This document shows positions 28,765 through 41,001 of a DNA stretch of 64,000 nt, one piece after another. Both the position numbers and the translations under genes were made by a program. This DNA comes from Frondihabitans sucicola (GTDB lineage: Bacteria; Actinomycetota; Actinomycetes; Actinomycetales; Microbacteriaceae). The notes beneath the pieces were generated by a model that saw only the letters and a list, made by a program, of their open reading frames with translations, was not told the DNA's origin and made no database searches. Location: the NCBI RefSeq assembly GCF_030296615.1, contig NZ_AP027732.1:4159042-4223041 (forward strand), read 5' to 3'. Positions within the stretch are counted from its first letter, which is position 1, and each line of letters starts with the position of its first letter.

Positions 28765-28921
28765 TGCGCCCTCGTCTCTCGGATCGTCCTCCCGCAATCC
28801 TGCCCCTCCTCGCCTCCGGCTCAGCCGACGTCGTCTCGCCGGTGCCGATACGCGACACACAGCGCCGGGGATCGGAGATCTTCGACAGGGGTCTTGCGCC
28901 GCCGGAAACGGAGCGCTAACG

Positions 28922-28939
28922 TACAACCAAATGGTTGTA
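28922..28939. promoter_or_regulatory. ArsR-type operator overlapping the arsR-like start
   Basis: The dyad TACAACCAAATGGTTGTA has 7-base perfect arms around AAAT and includes the ATG at 28931. TAACGT at 28916-28921 is a plausible -10 box, so bound repressor would block both transcription and a near-leaderless start. Confidence 0.65.
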
Positions 28940-29311
28940 GAAACACTGACGAACGACGAGATCGATCGGATCTTCCACGCGCTGGCCGATGCCACGCGGC
29001 GCGACATCGTGCAGCGCGTGATCCACGAAGAGCAATCGGTCTCGACGCTCGCCCGCGCCTACGACGTGAGCTTCGCCGCGGTGCAGAAGCACGTCGCCGT
29101 GCTCGAGCGCGCGCACCTCATCACGAAGCAGCGACACGGGCGGGAGCAGATCGTGCACAGCGACATGGGCACCCTCGGCCGAGCCGAACGTCTGCTGCGG
29201 CAGTACCAAGATCTCTGGGCGGGCAGGGCCAGCAGGATGGACGCCCTCCTCGCCGAAGACGACGAGACCACCACTCAGAACGACCCCCCATCGAAAGGAC
29301 CGACACCATGA
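28931..29311 (+). CDS. ArsR-family regulator (SRPBCC partner type)
   Basis: A 126-residue winged-helix repressor. IDRIFHALADATRRDIVQRV is at residues ~11-30, and recognition helix SVSTLARAYDVSFAAVQKHVAVLE follows. No metal-binding CxC is present, which fits the ArsR subgroup that pairs with an SRPBCC/AHSA1 gene rather than metal sensing. The ATG sits within a palindrome. The stop overlaps the next gene (ATGA), so the two form one unit. Confidence 0.88.
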   Translation: MVVETLTNDEIDRIFHALADATRRDIVQRVIHEEQSVSTLARAYDVSFAAVQKHVAVLERAHLITKQRHGREQIVHSDMGTLGRAERLLRQYQDLWAGRASRMDALLAEDDETTTQNDPPSKGPTP

Positions 29312-29802
29312 CCACCATCGATTCGACGATCGACACCGACGAACTCACCCTGACCTTCGTGGCCGAGTTCGACGCGAGCCCCACCCGCGTCTGGGAGCTC
29401 TGGGTCGACCCGCGGCAGCTCGAGCGCTGGTGGGGACCGCCGACCTGGCCGGCCACCTTCGTCGACCACGACCCCGTGCCCGGCGGGCGCTCGAACTACT
29501 ACATGACCGGGCCGGAGGGCGAACGATCCGGTGGCTGGTGGCAGTTCACCTCGGTCACACCGAAAGACGGGCTCACGTTCGACGACGGCTTCTCGGGCCC
29601 CGACGGCGTCCCGAACGAGTCGATGCCGACGACGCACAGCTCGGTCGCGCTCGAGCCTCTGAACGGAGACCCGACCAAGACCCGGATGACCACCGTCACC
29701 CGGTTCGAGAGCCTCGATCAGCTCGAGAAACTGCTCGAGATGGGCATGCGCGAGGGCATGGCTCTCGCGATGGGGCAGATCGAGGCGATCCTGCTCGACT
29801 GA
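29308..29802 (+). CDS. SRPBCC (AHSA1/START-like) domain protein
   Basis: A 164-residue single-domain protein with the hydrophobic-cavity fold of the AHSA1 family. It contains FDASPTRVWELWVDPRQLERWWGPP at residues ~18-42 and a C-terminal helix DQLEKLLEMGMREGMALAMGQIEAIL. The ligand is unknown. The start overlaps the ArsR stop, the standard ArsR-SRPBCC pair. AAAGGA precedes the ATG. Confidence 0.85.
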   Translation: MTTIDSTIDTDELTLTFVAEFDASPTRVWELWVDPRQLERWWGPPTWPATFVDHDPVPGGRSNYYMTGPEGERSGGWWQFTSVTPKDGLTFDDGFSGPDGVPNESMPTTHSSVALEPLNGDPTKTRMTTVTRFESLDQLEKLLEMGMREGMALAMGQIEAILLD

Positions 29803-29882
29803 GAGAGTCGTGCGCGCCGCGCGCCGAGCTCGCGACTCGTGGGAACCTGGTGGGCCCCGTTCCTCTACGAAGGACCACCGAC

Positions 29883-30885
29883 ATGCAGCGCTTCGCCCTC
29901 CTCGGCGCCGGTTTCATCGGCACCGTCCACGCTGAGAACCTCGCAGCCGATCCTCGCGTCGACCTCGCCCTGATCTACGACGTCGACACGACCCGGGCCG
30001 CGGCTCTGGCCGGCCGCTTCGGGGCCGGGGTGGCGCGTTCCTCGACGAGGTCTTCGATCCTGAGCTCATCGACGCCGTGTTCATCGCGTCGTCGACCGAC
30101 ACCCACGCCGAGCACGTCCGGCGTGCCGCCGAAGAAGGCATCGCCGCCCTCTGCGAGAAGCCGATCGACCTCGACCTGTCCCGCGCGGCCGAGACCGTCG
30201 CCTACGCCGAGGAGCGCGGCGCGCGCGTGATGGTCGACTTCAATCGCCGGTACGACCGTGACTACGCCGAACTGCGCAGGATCGTCGCGGCGGGCGAGAT
30301 CGGCGACGTCGAGCTCGTACAGATGTCGACCCGCGGTCCGTCCCTCCCCCGCTCGAGTACATCGCCGTCTCGGGCGGCCAGATGCGCGACCAGACGGTGC
30401 ACTTCTTCGATCTGGCGCGGTGGATCGCCGACCTCGAGCCGGTGTCGGTGTTCGCCGCGGGTTCGGCCCTGTCGGACCCGCGGCTGCGCGAGCACGACGA
30501 CGTCGACACGTCGGTCGTCACGCTGACGCTGTCGTCGGGCGCGCTGGTGCAGATCGACAGCATCCGCCGCACCGGGTACGGCTACGACGAGCGCATCGAG
30601 GTCGTCGGATCGACCGGCATGGCCGAGGCCCGACGCCGGCGCGACGGCCACGTCTCGCGCTACTCGCACGGCCGCGTCGTCGAGGACGGCCTCCATCCGG
30701 GCTGGTTCGAGCGGATCCGTCCGACCTACGCTTCCGCCCTGGGAGCCTTCGTCGAGTCGCTCGAGAAGGGTGGAGCCCTGCAGTCGGGCCTTCCGAGCCT
30801 GCGCGACGGCCTCACGGCGCAGGTCATCGCCGAAGCCGCGACCACGTCGCTCCACACCGGCGTCTCCGAGCCGATCACCTCGTGA
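29883..30885 (+). CDS. Gfo/Idh/MocA oxidoreductase, inositol 2-dehydrogenase-like (two frameshifts)
   Basis: NAD(P)-dependent sugar or inositol dehydrogenase. The N-terminal Rossmann motif FALLGAGFIGTVHAENLA is at residues 4-21, the catalytic-region motif CEKPIDLDL near residue 95, and HFFDLARWI in the C-terminal domain. The frame breaks at CC 30040-30041 and the C run 30346-30350. One C at each gives VARSLDEVFDPELIDAVFIASS and GPSLPPLEYIAVSGG and a 334-residue protein. Close to family members that oxidise myo-inositol, but no inositol genes are nearby. Stands alone before the two-component genes. Confidence 0.82.
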
Positions 30886-30929
30886 TTCGCCGGCGCCTCG
30901 GCGTCTCACCCCTCGGTCCGGTGGAGCGA

Positions 30930-30949
30930 CTTCAGCCCTGATTCAGCAC
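30930..30949 (+). promoter_or_regulatory. 20-bp direct-repeat motif upstream of the response regulator
   Basis: CTTCAGCCCTGATTCAGCAC contains TTCAG twice with an 11-base period, as expected for OmpR-type tandem binding. It ends 20 bases before the ATG. A matching motif with the same spacing precedes the PepSY lipoprotein gene at 32969. Confidence 0.6.
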
Positions 30950-30969
30950 TTTTCGGGCAGGCTGACCCC

Positions 30970-31647
30970 ATGCGGGTTCTGGTGGTCGACGACGAGAAGC
31001 GCCTGGCCGAGGGCGTCCGGCGCGGGCTCGAAGCCGAGGGATTCGCCGTCGACGTCGCGAACGACGGCGTCGACGGCCTGTGGAGGGCTCGCGAGAACGA
31101 CTACGACGTGATCCTGCTCGACCTCATGATGCCGGGGATGAGCGGGTGGGCGGTCTGCCAGACGCTCCGCAGCGAGAAGAACTGGACCCCGGTGCTGATG
31201 CTCACCGCCAAAGACGGCGAATGGGACCAGGTCGAGGCGCTCGAGACGGGTGCCGACGATTACGTGACGAAGCCGTTCTCGTTCCCCGTCCTCGTCGCGC
31301 GGATCCGGGCGCTCGTCCGCCGCGGGTCACCCGAGCGCCCCGTCTCGCTCCTGGTCGGCGATCTGCGCGTCGATCCCGGCAGCAGGCGGGCCTGGCGCGG
31401 CGAGACCGAGATCAGCCTCACCAGCCGCGAGTTCTCGGTGCTCGAGTTCCTCGCTCGAAACGCCGGCCAGGTCGTCTCCAAGCGCGACGTGATCGCCAAC
31501 GTCTGGAACGACGATTTCGACGGCGACGCGAACATCGTCGAGGTCTACCTCGTCCGCCTCCGTCAGAAAGTCGATCGAGCGTTCGGCGTCGTCACCATCG
31601 AGACGGTGCGCGGGGCCGGGTACCGCCTGAGAGCCGGCGATGCGTGA
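30970..31647 (+). CDS. OmpR-family response regulator
   Basis: A 225-residue DNA-binding response regulator. The receiver domain has the acidic pair in VVDDEKRLAEG, the phospho-acceptor Asp in VILLDLMMPGMSGW (near residue 51), Thr in MLTAKDG and the Lys in VTKPFSFPVL. The C-terminal winged helix covers residues ~130-222 (LTSREFSVLEFLARNAGQVVSK, TVRGAGYRL). The stop overlaps the kinase start by 8 bases, so they are co-translated. Confidence 0.95.
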   Translation: MRVLVVDDEKRLAEGVRRGLEAEGFAVDVANDGVDGLWRARENDYDVILLDLMMPGMSGWAVCQTLRSEKNWTPVLMLTAKDGEWDQVEALETGADDYVTKPFSFPVLVARIRALVRRGSPERPVSLLVGDLRVDPGSRRAWRGETEISLTSREFSVLEFLARNAGQVVSKRDVIANVWNDDFDGDANIVEVYLVRLRQKVDRAFGVVTIETVRGAGYRLRAGDA

Positions 31648-32965
31648 CGCCAGGCGTCGTTCCATCCGCTTCCGTGCGACGGCGGCGGTGGTCGTCATCG
31701 CGCTGGTCCTCGGCGGCGCCGGGTCCGTCGCGTTCATCGCCGTGCTCGAGCATTCGCTCGTCGACGGCGTGCAGAACAACGCCGAGACGTCGCTCGAGAC
31801 CCTCGCGGGCCGCGTCGAAGCCGAGGGCGATTCCGTCGTCGACGCGCACGACGACGACATCCTCGTCCAGCTCCAGGACGACGACGGCGCCGTCGTCGCC
31901 CACGGCGACGACGCCGGCGGTGCGCCGCTCCCCCAGCACGACGGCTCGATCGTCACCCGCGACGACGAGCGTTGGCTGCTCGTCTCCGACGACCTCGACG
32001 AGATCGGCGGGTCCGACCGGGAGGCCGTGCTGGTCGTCGGCGGATCGCTCGACGACGCCGACGACGCCGTCGCGACCGTGCGGAGCCTCCTCCTCGGCGC
32101 GCTGCCGATCCTCGTCGTCCTGATGGGCGTCCTCGCCTGGATCGTCGTCGGGAGAGCTCTCCGTCCGGTCGAACGGATGCGGGTCGATGCCGAATCCGTT
32201 CGGGCGACGAACCTTCACGCCCGCATCGACGAGCCGGGCACCGGCGACGAGATCGATCGGCTGGCGCGCACGCTCAACGGCATGCTGGCGCGGCTCGAAG
32301 ACTCGCAGCGCGCGCAGCAGCAGTTCGTGTCCGACGCCTCGCACGAGCTGCGGTCGCCCCTGGCCACGATCCGCCAGCACGCCGAGCTCGCGCGGCTGCA
32401 CCCACAGACGACGAGCCTGGCCGAGCTGTCCGACGTCGTCCTGTCAGAAAGCGACCGGCAGAACGACCTCGTCGAGTCCCTGCTGGTACTGACCCGCCTC
32501 GACGAGAACGGCCCCGGCAGTCTCGCGCCCGTCGATCTCGACGACCTCCTCCTCGCCCAGGCTGCCAGGGTGCGCGCCCTCGGTGGCGTCGTCGTCACGA
32601 CGACCGGCATCGGGCCGGCCCGGGTGTCGGGCGACGAGCGGCTCCTCACGACGCTGATCAGGAACCTCGTCGACAACGCCGCCCGGCACGCCGAGCACAC
32701 CGTCGACCTCCACCTCTCTTCGACCGACGCCGCGGTGACTCTCGCGGTCGACGACGACGGGCCCGGCATCGCCCCGGCCGACCGCGAACGCGTCTTCGAC
32801 CGCTTCGTCCGCCTCGACGAGGGGCGCGATCGCGACAGTGGCGGCTCCGGCCTCGGCCTCGCGATCGCGCGAGCCGTCGCGCGCGCTCACGGTGGAACCA
32901 TCAGCGTGACATCCGCCGAGTCGGGCGGTGCGTCGTTCGCGGTCACGCTCCCGGCGGCCGCCTGA
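31640..32965 (+). CDS. Sensor histidine kinase
   Basis: A 441-residue membrane kinase. The first helix is near residues 12-33. An unusually acidic sensor region follows (DAHDDDILVQLQDDDGAVVAHGDD), then a second helix (LLLGALPILVVLMGVLAWIVVG), HAMP, HisKA with the phosphorylated His in DASHELRSPLATIRQHAE, and an ATP domain with NLVDNAARHA, DDDGPGIA and GGSGLGLAIA. The acidic outer loop may sense cations or cationic peptides (inference). It pairs with the overlapping response regulator. Confidence 0.94.
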   Translation: MRDARRRSIRFRATAAVVVIALVLGGAGSVAFIAVLEHSLVDGVQNNAETSLETLAGRVEAEGDSVVDAHDDDILVQLQDDDGAVVAHGDDAGGAPLPQHDGSIVTRDDERWLLVSDDLDEIGGSDREAVLVVGGSLDDADDAVATVRSLLLGALPILVVLMGVLAWIVVGRALRPVERMRVDAESVRATNLHARIDEPGTGDEIDRLARTLNGMLARLEDSQRAQQQFVSDASHELRSPLATIRQHAELARLHPQTTSLAELSDVVLSESDRQNDLVESLLVLTRLDENGPGSLAPVDLDDLLLAQAARVRALGGVVVTTTGIGPARVSGDERLLTTLIRNLVDNAARHAEHTVDLHLSSTDAAVTLAVDDDGPGIAPADRERVFDRFVRLDEGRDRDSGGSGLGLAIARAVARAHGGTISVTSAESGGASFAVTLPAAA

Positions 32966-32968
32966 TCG

Positions 32969-32988
32969 CTTCAGGGTGGGTTAAGCAC
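32969..32988 (+). promoter_or_regulatory. 20-bp direct-repeat motif upstream of the PepSY lipoprotein gene
   Basis: CTTCAGGGTGGGTTAAGCAC matches the motif at 30930 at CTTCAG-N6-TT(C/A)AGCAC and also ends exactly 20 bases before the ATG. Probably the response-regulator site. Confidence 0.6.
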
Positions 32989-33008
32989 CCGCGGGGCACC
33001 CTTCTTCC

Positions 33009-33620
33009 ATGACGAAAACCACGAACATCGCCCGTGTCCGCCGCACCGCTCTCGCCCTCCTCCTTCCCCTGTCGGGCGCCTTCCTGGTCGCCGGCTGCTC
33101 CTCCCCGTCAGACGGTCAGGGTGCGGGCTCGAGCTCTTCGGCGTCCTCGGCCGCCGGGCCGACGGCCGGCGCCGTGGGCGACGACGCCACGGCTCTCACC
33201 GCCGCGGCGGCCACCGCTCTCGACGCCGTTCCGTCGAGCCGACTGCTTTCCATCGAACGCGAACGCGGCGGCTCCGCGTGGGAGATCCTGGTCGCCAGCG
33301 CCGACGGCACGGAGCACGAGGTCCACACCGACGCGGCGGGCACGACCGTGACGGCCGGGCCGACCTCGAAGTCGACCGACGCCGACGACCTGGCCGAGAA
33401 CAAGCGCTTCCTCGGCGATGCCACGGTCACCGCGCGGGAGGCCGCCGCGACGTTGACCGAGACGGTCGACGGCTCCGTCGCCGAGCTCGGGCTCGACGAC
33501 CACCTCGGCAAGACCGTCTGGGAGGGCGACGTCATCGACTCCGCCGGGACCAAGCACAGCATCCGCCTCGACGCCGGCACCGGCGACGTCGTGACGAACG
33601 CCGTCGACACCGACGATTGA
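33009..33620 (+). CDS. PepSY-domain lipoprotein
   Basis: A 203-residue exported lipoprotein. The signal peptide ends at lipobox LVAGCSS (Cys near residue 30), followed by a Ser/Ala/Gly linker. Two PepSY-like parts follow, the second being [26 protein letters not shown]...[26 protein letters not shown]. PepSY proteins often inhibit proteases or attend two-component systems at the membrane. Directly behind the kinase gene, with the same upstream motif as the response regulator, so probably its target and possibly a sensor modulator. Confidence 0.85.
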   Translation: MTKTTNIARVRRTALALLLPLSGAFLVAGCSSPSDGQGAGSSSSASSAAGPTAGAVGDDATALTAAAATALDAVPSSRLLSIERERGGSAWEILVASADGTEHEVHTDAAGTTVTAGPTSKSTDADDLAENKRFLGDATVTAREAAATLTETVDGSVAELGLDDHLGKTVWEGDVIDSAGTKHSIRLDAGTGDVVTNAVDTDD

Positions 33621-33814
33621 GCGCCCGGGCCGTGGTCGTCCCGGTCGGCGCCCCGCAGCCGCGGGGTGGATGCCGCCGACGGTCCGGGAGCACCGCCGAA
33701 CCTGTGGACAGGATTATCCGCAGTCGCGGGCGCAGCAATAGAGTGAAGGCGGCCCGCCTCGCAGCGTTGCGTGAGCCGCGAGCCCTGCACTGTTCAGGCG
33801 TTCTGGAGGACCCC

Positions 33815-35542
33815 TTGACCGAATCCACCCCCGTTGACCCCACCTCGACCGACGCCTGGAAGGCGCTCGCCGGCATCGCCGACGGCTTCTCCCCCGACCT
33901 GCGCGGCTGGTTCGCCTCCGACGCCGACCGGGCCGAGCGGTACACGTTCCAGGCCGCGGACCTCACCGTCGACCTCTCCAAGGGGCTGGTGACCGAAGAG
34001 ATCCTGGGCCACCTCCTGCAGGTCGCGAAAGACGCCGACGTCTCGGGTCGCTACCAGGCCATGATCACGGGCGAGCACATCAACGTCACCGAAGATCGTG
34101 CCGTGCTTCACACCGCCCTGCGCCGCCCCGAAGGCACCGAGGGTCTCGTGCCTCCGACCGGGTTCGTCGTCGACGGAGAAGACGTCGACGCCGAGGTCCA
34201 CAAGACCCTCGACAAGGTCTACGCCTTCGCCGAGCAGGTCCGGTCCGGCGCCTGGACCGGTGTGACCGGCAAGCGCATCGAGACCGTCGTCAACATCGGC
34301 ATCGGCGGCTCCGACCTCGGGCCCGTGATGGTCTACGAAGCCCTGAAGCCCTACGTCCAGCCGGGCCTCGAGGCCCGCTTCGTCTCCAACATCGACCCGA
34401 CCGACGTCTACGAGAAGACGGCCGACCTCGATCCTGAGACCACGCTCTTCATCGTCGCGTCCAAGACCTTCGGCACGCTCGAGACCCTCACCAACGCGCG
34501 CCTCGCACGCGAGTGGCTCTGGGCCCGGCTCGCCGGCTCGGGTGCGATCGCCGACACCGACGCCGCCCGCAAAGACGCGGTCGCGAAGCACTTCGTCGCC
34601 GTGTCGACCGCGCTCGACAAGGTCGAGGCCTTCGGCATCGACCCCGAGAACGCGTTCGGCTTCTGGGACTGGGTGGGCGGCCGCTACTCCGTCGACTCCG
34701 CCATCGGTACCTCGGTCGTCATCGCGATCGGTCCCGACAACTGGCGCGAGTTCCTCGCAGGCTTCCACGCCATCGACGAGCACATGCGCACCGCGCCGCT
34801 CGAGCAGAACGTCCCGGTCCTCATGGGTCTCCTGAACGTCTGGTACTCCAACTTCCTCGGGGCCCAGAGCCACGCGGTCCTGCCGTACGCGCAGTATCTG
34901 CACCGGTTCCCCGCCTACCTCCAGCAGCTCACGATGGAGTCGAACGGCAAGAGCGTCCGCTGGGACGGCTCGCCGGTCACGACCGACACCGGCGAGATCT
35001 TCTGGGGCGAGCCCGGCACCAATGGCCAGCACGCGTTCTACCAGCTCATCCACCAGGGCACCCGCCTCATTCCGGCCGACTTCATCGCCGTCGCGAACCC
35101 CGCGCACGCGCTGAAAGACGAGACCGGCGACGGGGCAGCGGTCGAACCCGGCCAAGACGTGCACGAACTGTTCATGGCCAACTTCTTCGCCCAGACCAAA
35201 GCGCTCGCATTCGGCAAGACGGCCGACGAGGTGCGCGCGGAGGGCACGAAAGAGTCCGTCGTTCCGGCCCGTGTGTTCAGCGGAAACCGGCCCACGTCGT
35301 CGATCCTGGCGCCCGCCCTCACGCCGAGCGTCGTCGGTCAGCTCATCGCGCTCTACGAGCACATCGTGTTCACCGAAGGCACCATCTGGGGCATCGACTC
35401 CTTCGACCAGTGGGGTGTCGAGCTCGGCAAGCAGCTCGCTCTCCAGGTCACCCCGGCCGTCGCCGGCGACCAAGCGGCCATCGACTCGCAAGACGCGTCG
35501 ACCAAGTCGCTCATCGAGAAATACCTCGCGCTGCGCAAGTAG
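33815..35542 (+). CDS. pgi: Glucose-6-phosphate isomerase
   Basis: Interconverts glucose-6-phosphate and fructose-6-phosphate in glycolysis and gluconeogenesis. Conserved motifs are [35 protein letters not shown] (phosphate-binding SKT), [16 protein letters not shown] (family signature, catalytic His region) and [11 protein letters not shown] (catalytic Lys). At 575 residues it is slightly longer than the usual ~550. The TTG start follows CTGGAGGA at good spacing. A TAGAGT box (33739) suggests a ~65-base leader. Confidence 0.95.
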   Translation: MTESTPVDPTSTDAWKALAGIADGFSPDLRGWFASDADRAERYTFQAADLTVDLSKGLVTEEILGHLLQVAKDADVSGRYQAMITGEHINVTEDRAVLHTALRRPEGTEGLVPPTGFVVDGEDVDAEVHKTLDKVYAFAEQVRSGAWTGVTGKRIETVVNIGIGGSDLGPVMVYEALKPYVQPGLEARFVSNIDPTDVYEKTADLDPETTLFIVASKTFGTLETLTNARLAREWLWARLAGSGAIADTDAARKDAVAKHFVAVSTALDKVEAFGIDPENAFGFWDWVGGRYSVDSAIGTSVVIAIGPDNWREFLAGFHAIDEHMRTAPLEQNVPVLMGLLNVWYSNFLGAQSHAVLPYAQYLHRFPAYLQQLTMESNGKSVRWDGSPVTTDTGEIFWGEPGTNGQHAFYQLIHQGTRLIPADFIAVANPAHALKDETGDGAAVEPGQDVHELFMANFFAQTKALAFGKTADEVRAEGTKESVVPARVFSGNRPTSSILAPALTPSVVGQLIALYEHIVFTEGTIWGIDSFDQWGVELGKQLALQVTPAVAGDQAAIDSQDASTKSLIEKYLALRK

Positions 35543-35572
35543 CGCATCGGAGACGAGGCCCGGGAGGCTGTC

Positions 35573-36220
35573 GTGTCGAAAGTCAGAGTTCACAACTTCG
35601 CCGTCTCACTCGACGGTTTCGGAGCGGGCGCCGATCAATCGCTCGAGGCGCCGTTCGGCCACGCCGACGGTCGACTCATGCAGTGGTTCATGCGCACTCC
35701 GACCTTCCGCAGCATGCAGGGTCAGCCCGGCGGCGACTCGGGTGTCGACGAAGAGTTCGCCGGCTCGTGGGCCGAGGGCATCGGCGCCGAGATCATGGGC
35801 CGCAACAAGTTCGGCCCCGAACGCGGCCCGTGGGCGAACAGCGAGTGGAAGGGCTGGTGGGATGACGACCCGCCCTTCCACACCCCCGTCTTCGTCCTGA
35901 CGCACCACCCGCGCGAATCGCTGGAGATGAACGGCGGCACGACCTTCCACTTCATCGACGCGTCACCCGCCGAGGCACTGGCGAAGGCGCGCGAGGCGGC
36001 ACCCGGGAGCGACATCAGGATCGGCGGCGGCGTCGAGACCGTCCGCGAGTTCCTGGCCGCCGACCTGATCGACCACCTGCACGTCGTCGTCGTGCCCATC
36101 GTCCTGGGTCGTGGCGAGCGCCTGTGGGACGGCCTCGAAGGGCTCGAAGAGCGGTTCGACATCGAGGCGGTCTCGTCGCCGTCGGGTGTGACGCACGTGA
36201 CCTTCACGCGTCGCGCGTAG
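35573..36220 (+). CDS. RibD C-terminal / dihydrofolate-reductase-like protein
   Basis: A 215-residue NADPH-dependent reductase fold, with VHNFAVSLDGFGAGADQS at the N-terminus and IRIGGGVETVREFLAADLIDHLHVVVVP near residues 143-170. Stand-alone actinobacterial members of this family (DHFR-like, RibD_C) have unknown substrates. True riboflavin function is unlikely without a deaminase domain. The GTG start lies 30 bp after pgi and follows GGGAGG, so it is likely cotranscribed with pgi. Confidence 0.85.
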   Translation: MSKVRVHNFAVSLDGFGAGADQSLEAPFGHADGRLMQWFMRTPTFRSMQGQPGGDSGVDEEFAGSWAEGIGAEIMGRNKFGPERGPWANSEWKGWWDDDPPFHTPVFVLTHHPRESLEMNGGTTFHFIDASPAEALAKAREAAPGSDIRIGGGVETVREFLAADLIDHLHVVVVPIVLGRGERLWDGLEGLEERFDIEAVSSPSGVTHVTFTRRA

Positions 36221-36237
36221 AGCGCGACGACGAGATC

Positions 36238-36267
36238 GGGCCCGTTCGCCGTCCGGCGAGCGGGCCC
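36238..36267. terminator. Hairpin terminator between convergent genes
   Basis: Arms GGGCCCGTTCGCCG and CGGCGAGCGGGCCC pair with one wobble around a 2-base gap. It is 18 bp after the RibD-like stop and 37 bp before the aldo/keto reductase stop. Confidence 0.75.
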
Positions 36268-36304
36268 GTCTGCGTCAGCGCTGCTGATGGCGGCCCAGAA
36301 CGCC

Positions 36305-37152
36305 CTAGAACTCTTCGTGCTCGTTCGGGTCCTGACCCCAGATGCGCCCGCGCCCGAGGCTCGAGATCGCTGCGACCTCCGACTCGTCGAGCTCGAAGCC
36401 GCCGAGTTCCAGGTTCTGCGCGCGGCGAGCGGGGCTCGACGACATCGGGATCGGCACGACGCCGTTCTGGTAGTGCCAGCGCAGCACGATCTGACCGGTC
36501 GAGACAGCGTGCTTCTCGGACGCCGCGACGATGATCGGGTCGTCGAGCAGACCGGTGCCTCGCCCGAGTGGGCTCCAGGCCTCGGTCACGATGCCGAGCT
36601 CCTGGTGGACGGCGCGAAGCTCGACCTGGGGAAAGAACGGGTGCAACTCGACCTGGTTGACCGCCGGCACGACCCCGGTCTCGTCGACCAGGCGGCGCAG
36701 GTGCTCGGGGGTGAAGTTCGAGACGCCGATCGAGCCGAGGAGGCCCTCGTCGCGGAGGTCGATCAGCGTCTTCCAGCTGTCGACGTACTTGTCGATCTTG
36801 GGGAGCGGCCAATGGATGAGGAACAGGTCGATCTTCGCGAGACCGAGGTTCGTCAGCGATTCCGTCACACCGACGCGAGCCTCGTCGCGACCGTGGTGGC
36901 GCCCCGCGAGCTTCGAGGTGAGGACGATCTCGTCGCGAGGCACGCTGGTCTCGCGGACGGCGGCGCCGACCTCCCCTCGTTCTTGTAGCTGAGGGCGGTG
37001 TCGATGAGGCGATAGCCCAGGTCGAGGGCGTTGCCCACCATCTCGGTCGAGTTCTCGCCGTGGTGCGGGAAACTGCCGAACCCGATCGACGGGATGCGGT
37101 GCCCGTCGTTGAGCGTGTGAGCCTGCAGTGTCTTCTGGTCCGTGTCGGTCAT
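36305..37152 (-). CDS. Aldo/keto reductase (one frameshift)
   Basis: NADPH-dependent carbonyl reductase of the diketo-gulonate reductase type. IPSIGFGSFP is at the N-terminus, and the catalytic Tyr sits in DTALSYKNEGEVG. DLFLIHWPLP, SIGVSNFTPEHL and NQVELHPFF follow. The frame breaks at the C run 36973-36976 (plus strand). One more base joins YKNEG to EVGAAVRETSVPRDEI and gives 282 residues. It is divergent from a TetR gene with a GTTAG/CTAAC dyad in the gap, which may control it. Confidence 0.88.
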
Positions 37153-37161
37153 GAATCCTAC

Positions 37162-37180
37162 GTTAGCCCTTTGTCCTAAC
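37162..37180. promoter_or_regulatory. Possible TetR operator
   Basis: Inverted GTTAG and CTAAC lie 9 bases apart, 9 bp upstream of the aldo/keto reductase ATG and 71 bp before the TetR ATG. The arms are short, so support is modest. Confidence 0.4.
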
Positions 37181-37251
37181 ATTTACGGCGCAGGTTACGA
37201 GTAGTACCAGGGTCCGATGCACCATCGACGCAAAAGTGCAATTCTGAGTCC

Positions 37252-39750
<2,499 letters not shown>

Positions 39751-39818
39751 CCTCTCCCCTCCCCGCCTCCGCCGTCCGCCGTCCGCCTCCGCCGTCCGCC
39801 TCCCGCCTCCCGCCTCCC

Positions 39819-39897
39819 GAAATCGAAGGGGATTTTCGCCCCGACCCGCCCCGATCGGCCTCATGTTCGGTCGGCGGCACGAATCCCCTTCGATTTC
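39819..39897. repeat. 79-bp palindromic intergenic element, copy 3
   Basis: The left arm is GAAATCGAAGGGGATTTTCG and the right arm (39881-39897) ends CCCCTTCGATTTC. A pyrimidine-rich tract (CCGCCTCCGCCGTCC repeats, 39752-39818) precedes it and a G-rich tract (39898-39970) follows. It lies between the convergent MFS and XRE genes. Confidence 0.85.
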
Positions 39898-40007
39898 GGG
39901 CGCAGCGGGGCGAGGCGGGGCGGGGCGGGGCGAGGCGAGGCGGGGGCGGCACGGGGCGGGACGGGACGGGTGTGCGGGCAGGCGGGACGAACCCGGCAGC
40001 CCGACGG

Positions 40008-40877
40008 TCAGGCGTCGAGCTCGAGCGGCTCGCGCGCCTCGGTGGCGACCCAGCTGGCCAGGAGACCGAGGCCCTCGGCAGACTTCGAGCCGGGTTCCGC
40101 GCTGTACGACAGCAGGATGAGCCCCTCGTCGGTGACGAGCTGCAGAGCCTCGTAGCTCAACTCGAGGTCGCCGACGACCGGGTGGTGCAGTCGCTTCCAG
40201 CCGGAGCGGTGCTGATGGACGTCGTGGGCCGCCCAGCGCGTCCGGAACTCCTCGCTGCGCGTCGACAGCTCGCCGATCAGATCCGTGAGGCCCTTGTCGT
40301 ACGGGGTCCGACCCGCCTCGTTGCGAAGGGTCGCAACCGTGTCGCCGGCGATCTTGTCCCAGTCCGGCCAGAACTCGGGTGCGCGCGGGTCGAGGAAGGC
40401 GAAGCGCGCCGTGTTCGGCGGCGTCACAGGGCTGTCGAAGACCTGCGAGTAGAGCGCACGGCCCATCGCGTTCGCGGCCAGGACGTCCATGCGGCCGTTC
40501 CTCACCCAGGCGGGCGCGTTGATCGAGTCGAGCAGGCGCAGGACCCCGGGGCGCACCCGGTTGGCCACCGGACGGCGGCGGGTCCCGACCGTGGCGTTGG
40601 CCGTGCGCGCGAGGTCGAACAGGTGGGACCGCTCGGTGTCGTCGAGCTGAAGGGCACGGACGAGCGCCTCCAGCACGCTCTCCGACACCCCGCCGAGGTT
40701 GCCGCGCTCGAGCCGCACGTAGTAGTCGACGCTGACCCCGGCGAGCATGGCGACTTCTTCGCGGCGCAGGCCCGGGACCCGCCTCTTGCCGCCGAAGTCC
40801 GGCAACCCCGCCTGCGTCGGCGTGAGACGGGCCCGTCGCGTCGCCAAGAAGTCGTGAATGTCGCTCTTGTTGTCCAC
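40008..40877 (-). CDS. XRE-family regulator, MmyB-like
   Basis: A 289-residue regulator. The helix-turn-helix lies in residues ~30-80 (GLRREEVAMLAGVSVDYYVR, LERGNLGGVSESVLEAL). A C-terminal MmyB-like ligand domain (INAPAWVRNGRMDVLAANAM, WKRLHHPVVGDLELSYEALQ) is related to PAS folds. The GTG at 40877 (VDNKSDIHDF) fits where family members begin. It is divergent from the alcohol dehydrogenase 125 bp away and likely regulates it, as is common for this regulator family. Confidence 0.85.
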   Translation of the reverse strand: MDNKSDIHDFLATRRARLTPTQAGLPDFGGKRRVPGLRREEVAMLAGVSVDYYVRLERGNLGGVSESVLEALVRALQLDDTERSHLFDLARTANATVGTRRRPVANRVRPGVLRLLDSINAPAWVRNGRMDVLAANAMGRALYSQVFDSPVTPPNTARFAFLDPRAPEFWPDWDKIAGDTVATLRNEAGRTPYDKGLTDLIGELSTRSEEFRTRWAAHDVHQHRSGWKRLHHPVVGDLELSYEALQLVTDEGLILLSYSAEPGSKSAEGLGLLASWVATEAREPLELDA

Positions 40878-41001
40878 AGATGCACCGTACGTCACCGGGC
40901 CCCCGACAGGGAGGTTCTCCCAGTACCCCGAACGGTAGGGTCTGTCACGCGCCCGCGGGAGCCGGTTGGGTGGTCACGAGACCGAAAGGGACATTCACTT
41001 C

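Noticed and set aside
33703..33722. Pair of DnaA-box-like sequences (TGTGGACA and TTATCCGCA) before pgi
   Set aside because: Both have mismatches to TTATCCACA, only two are present, and no replication genes are near. Probably chance or part of the pgi promoter region.
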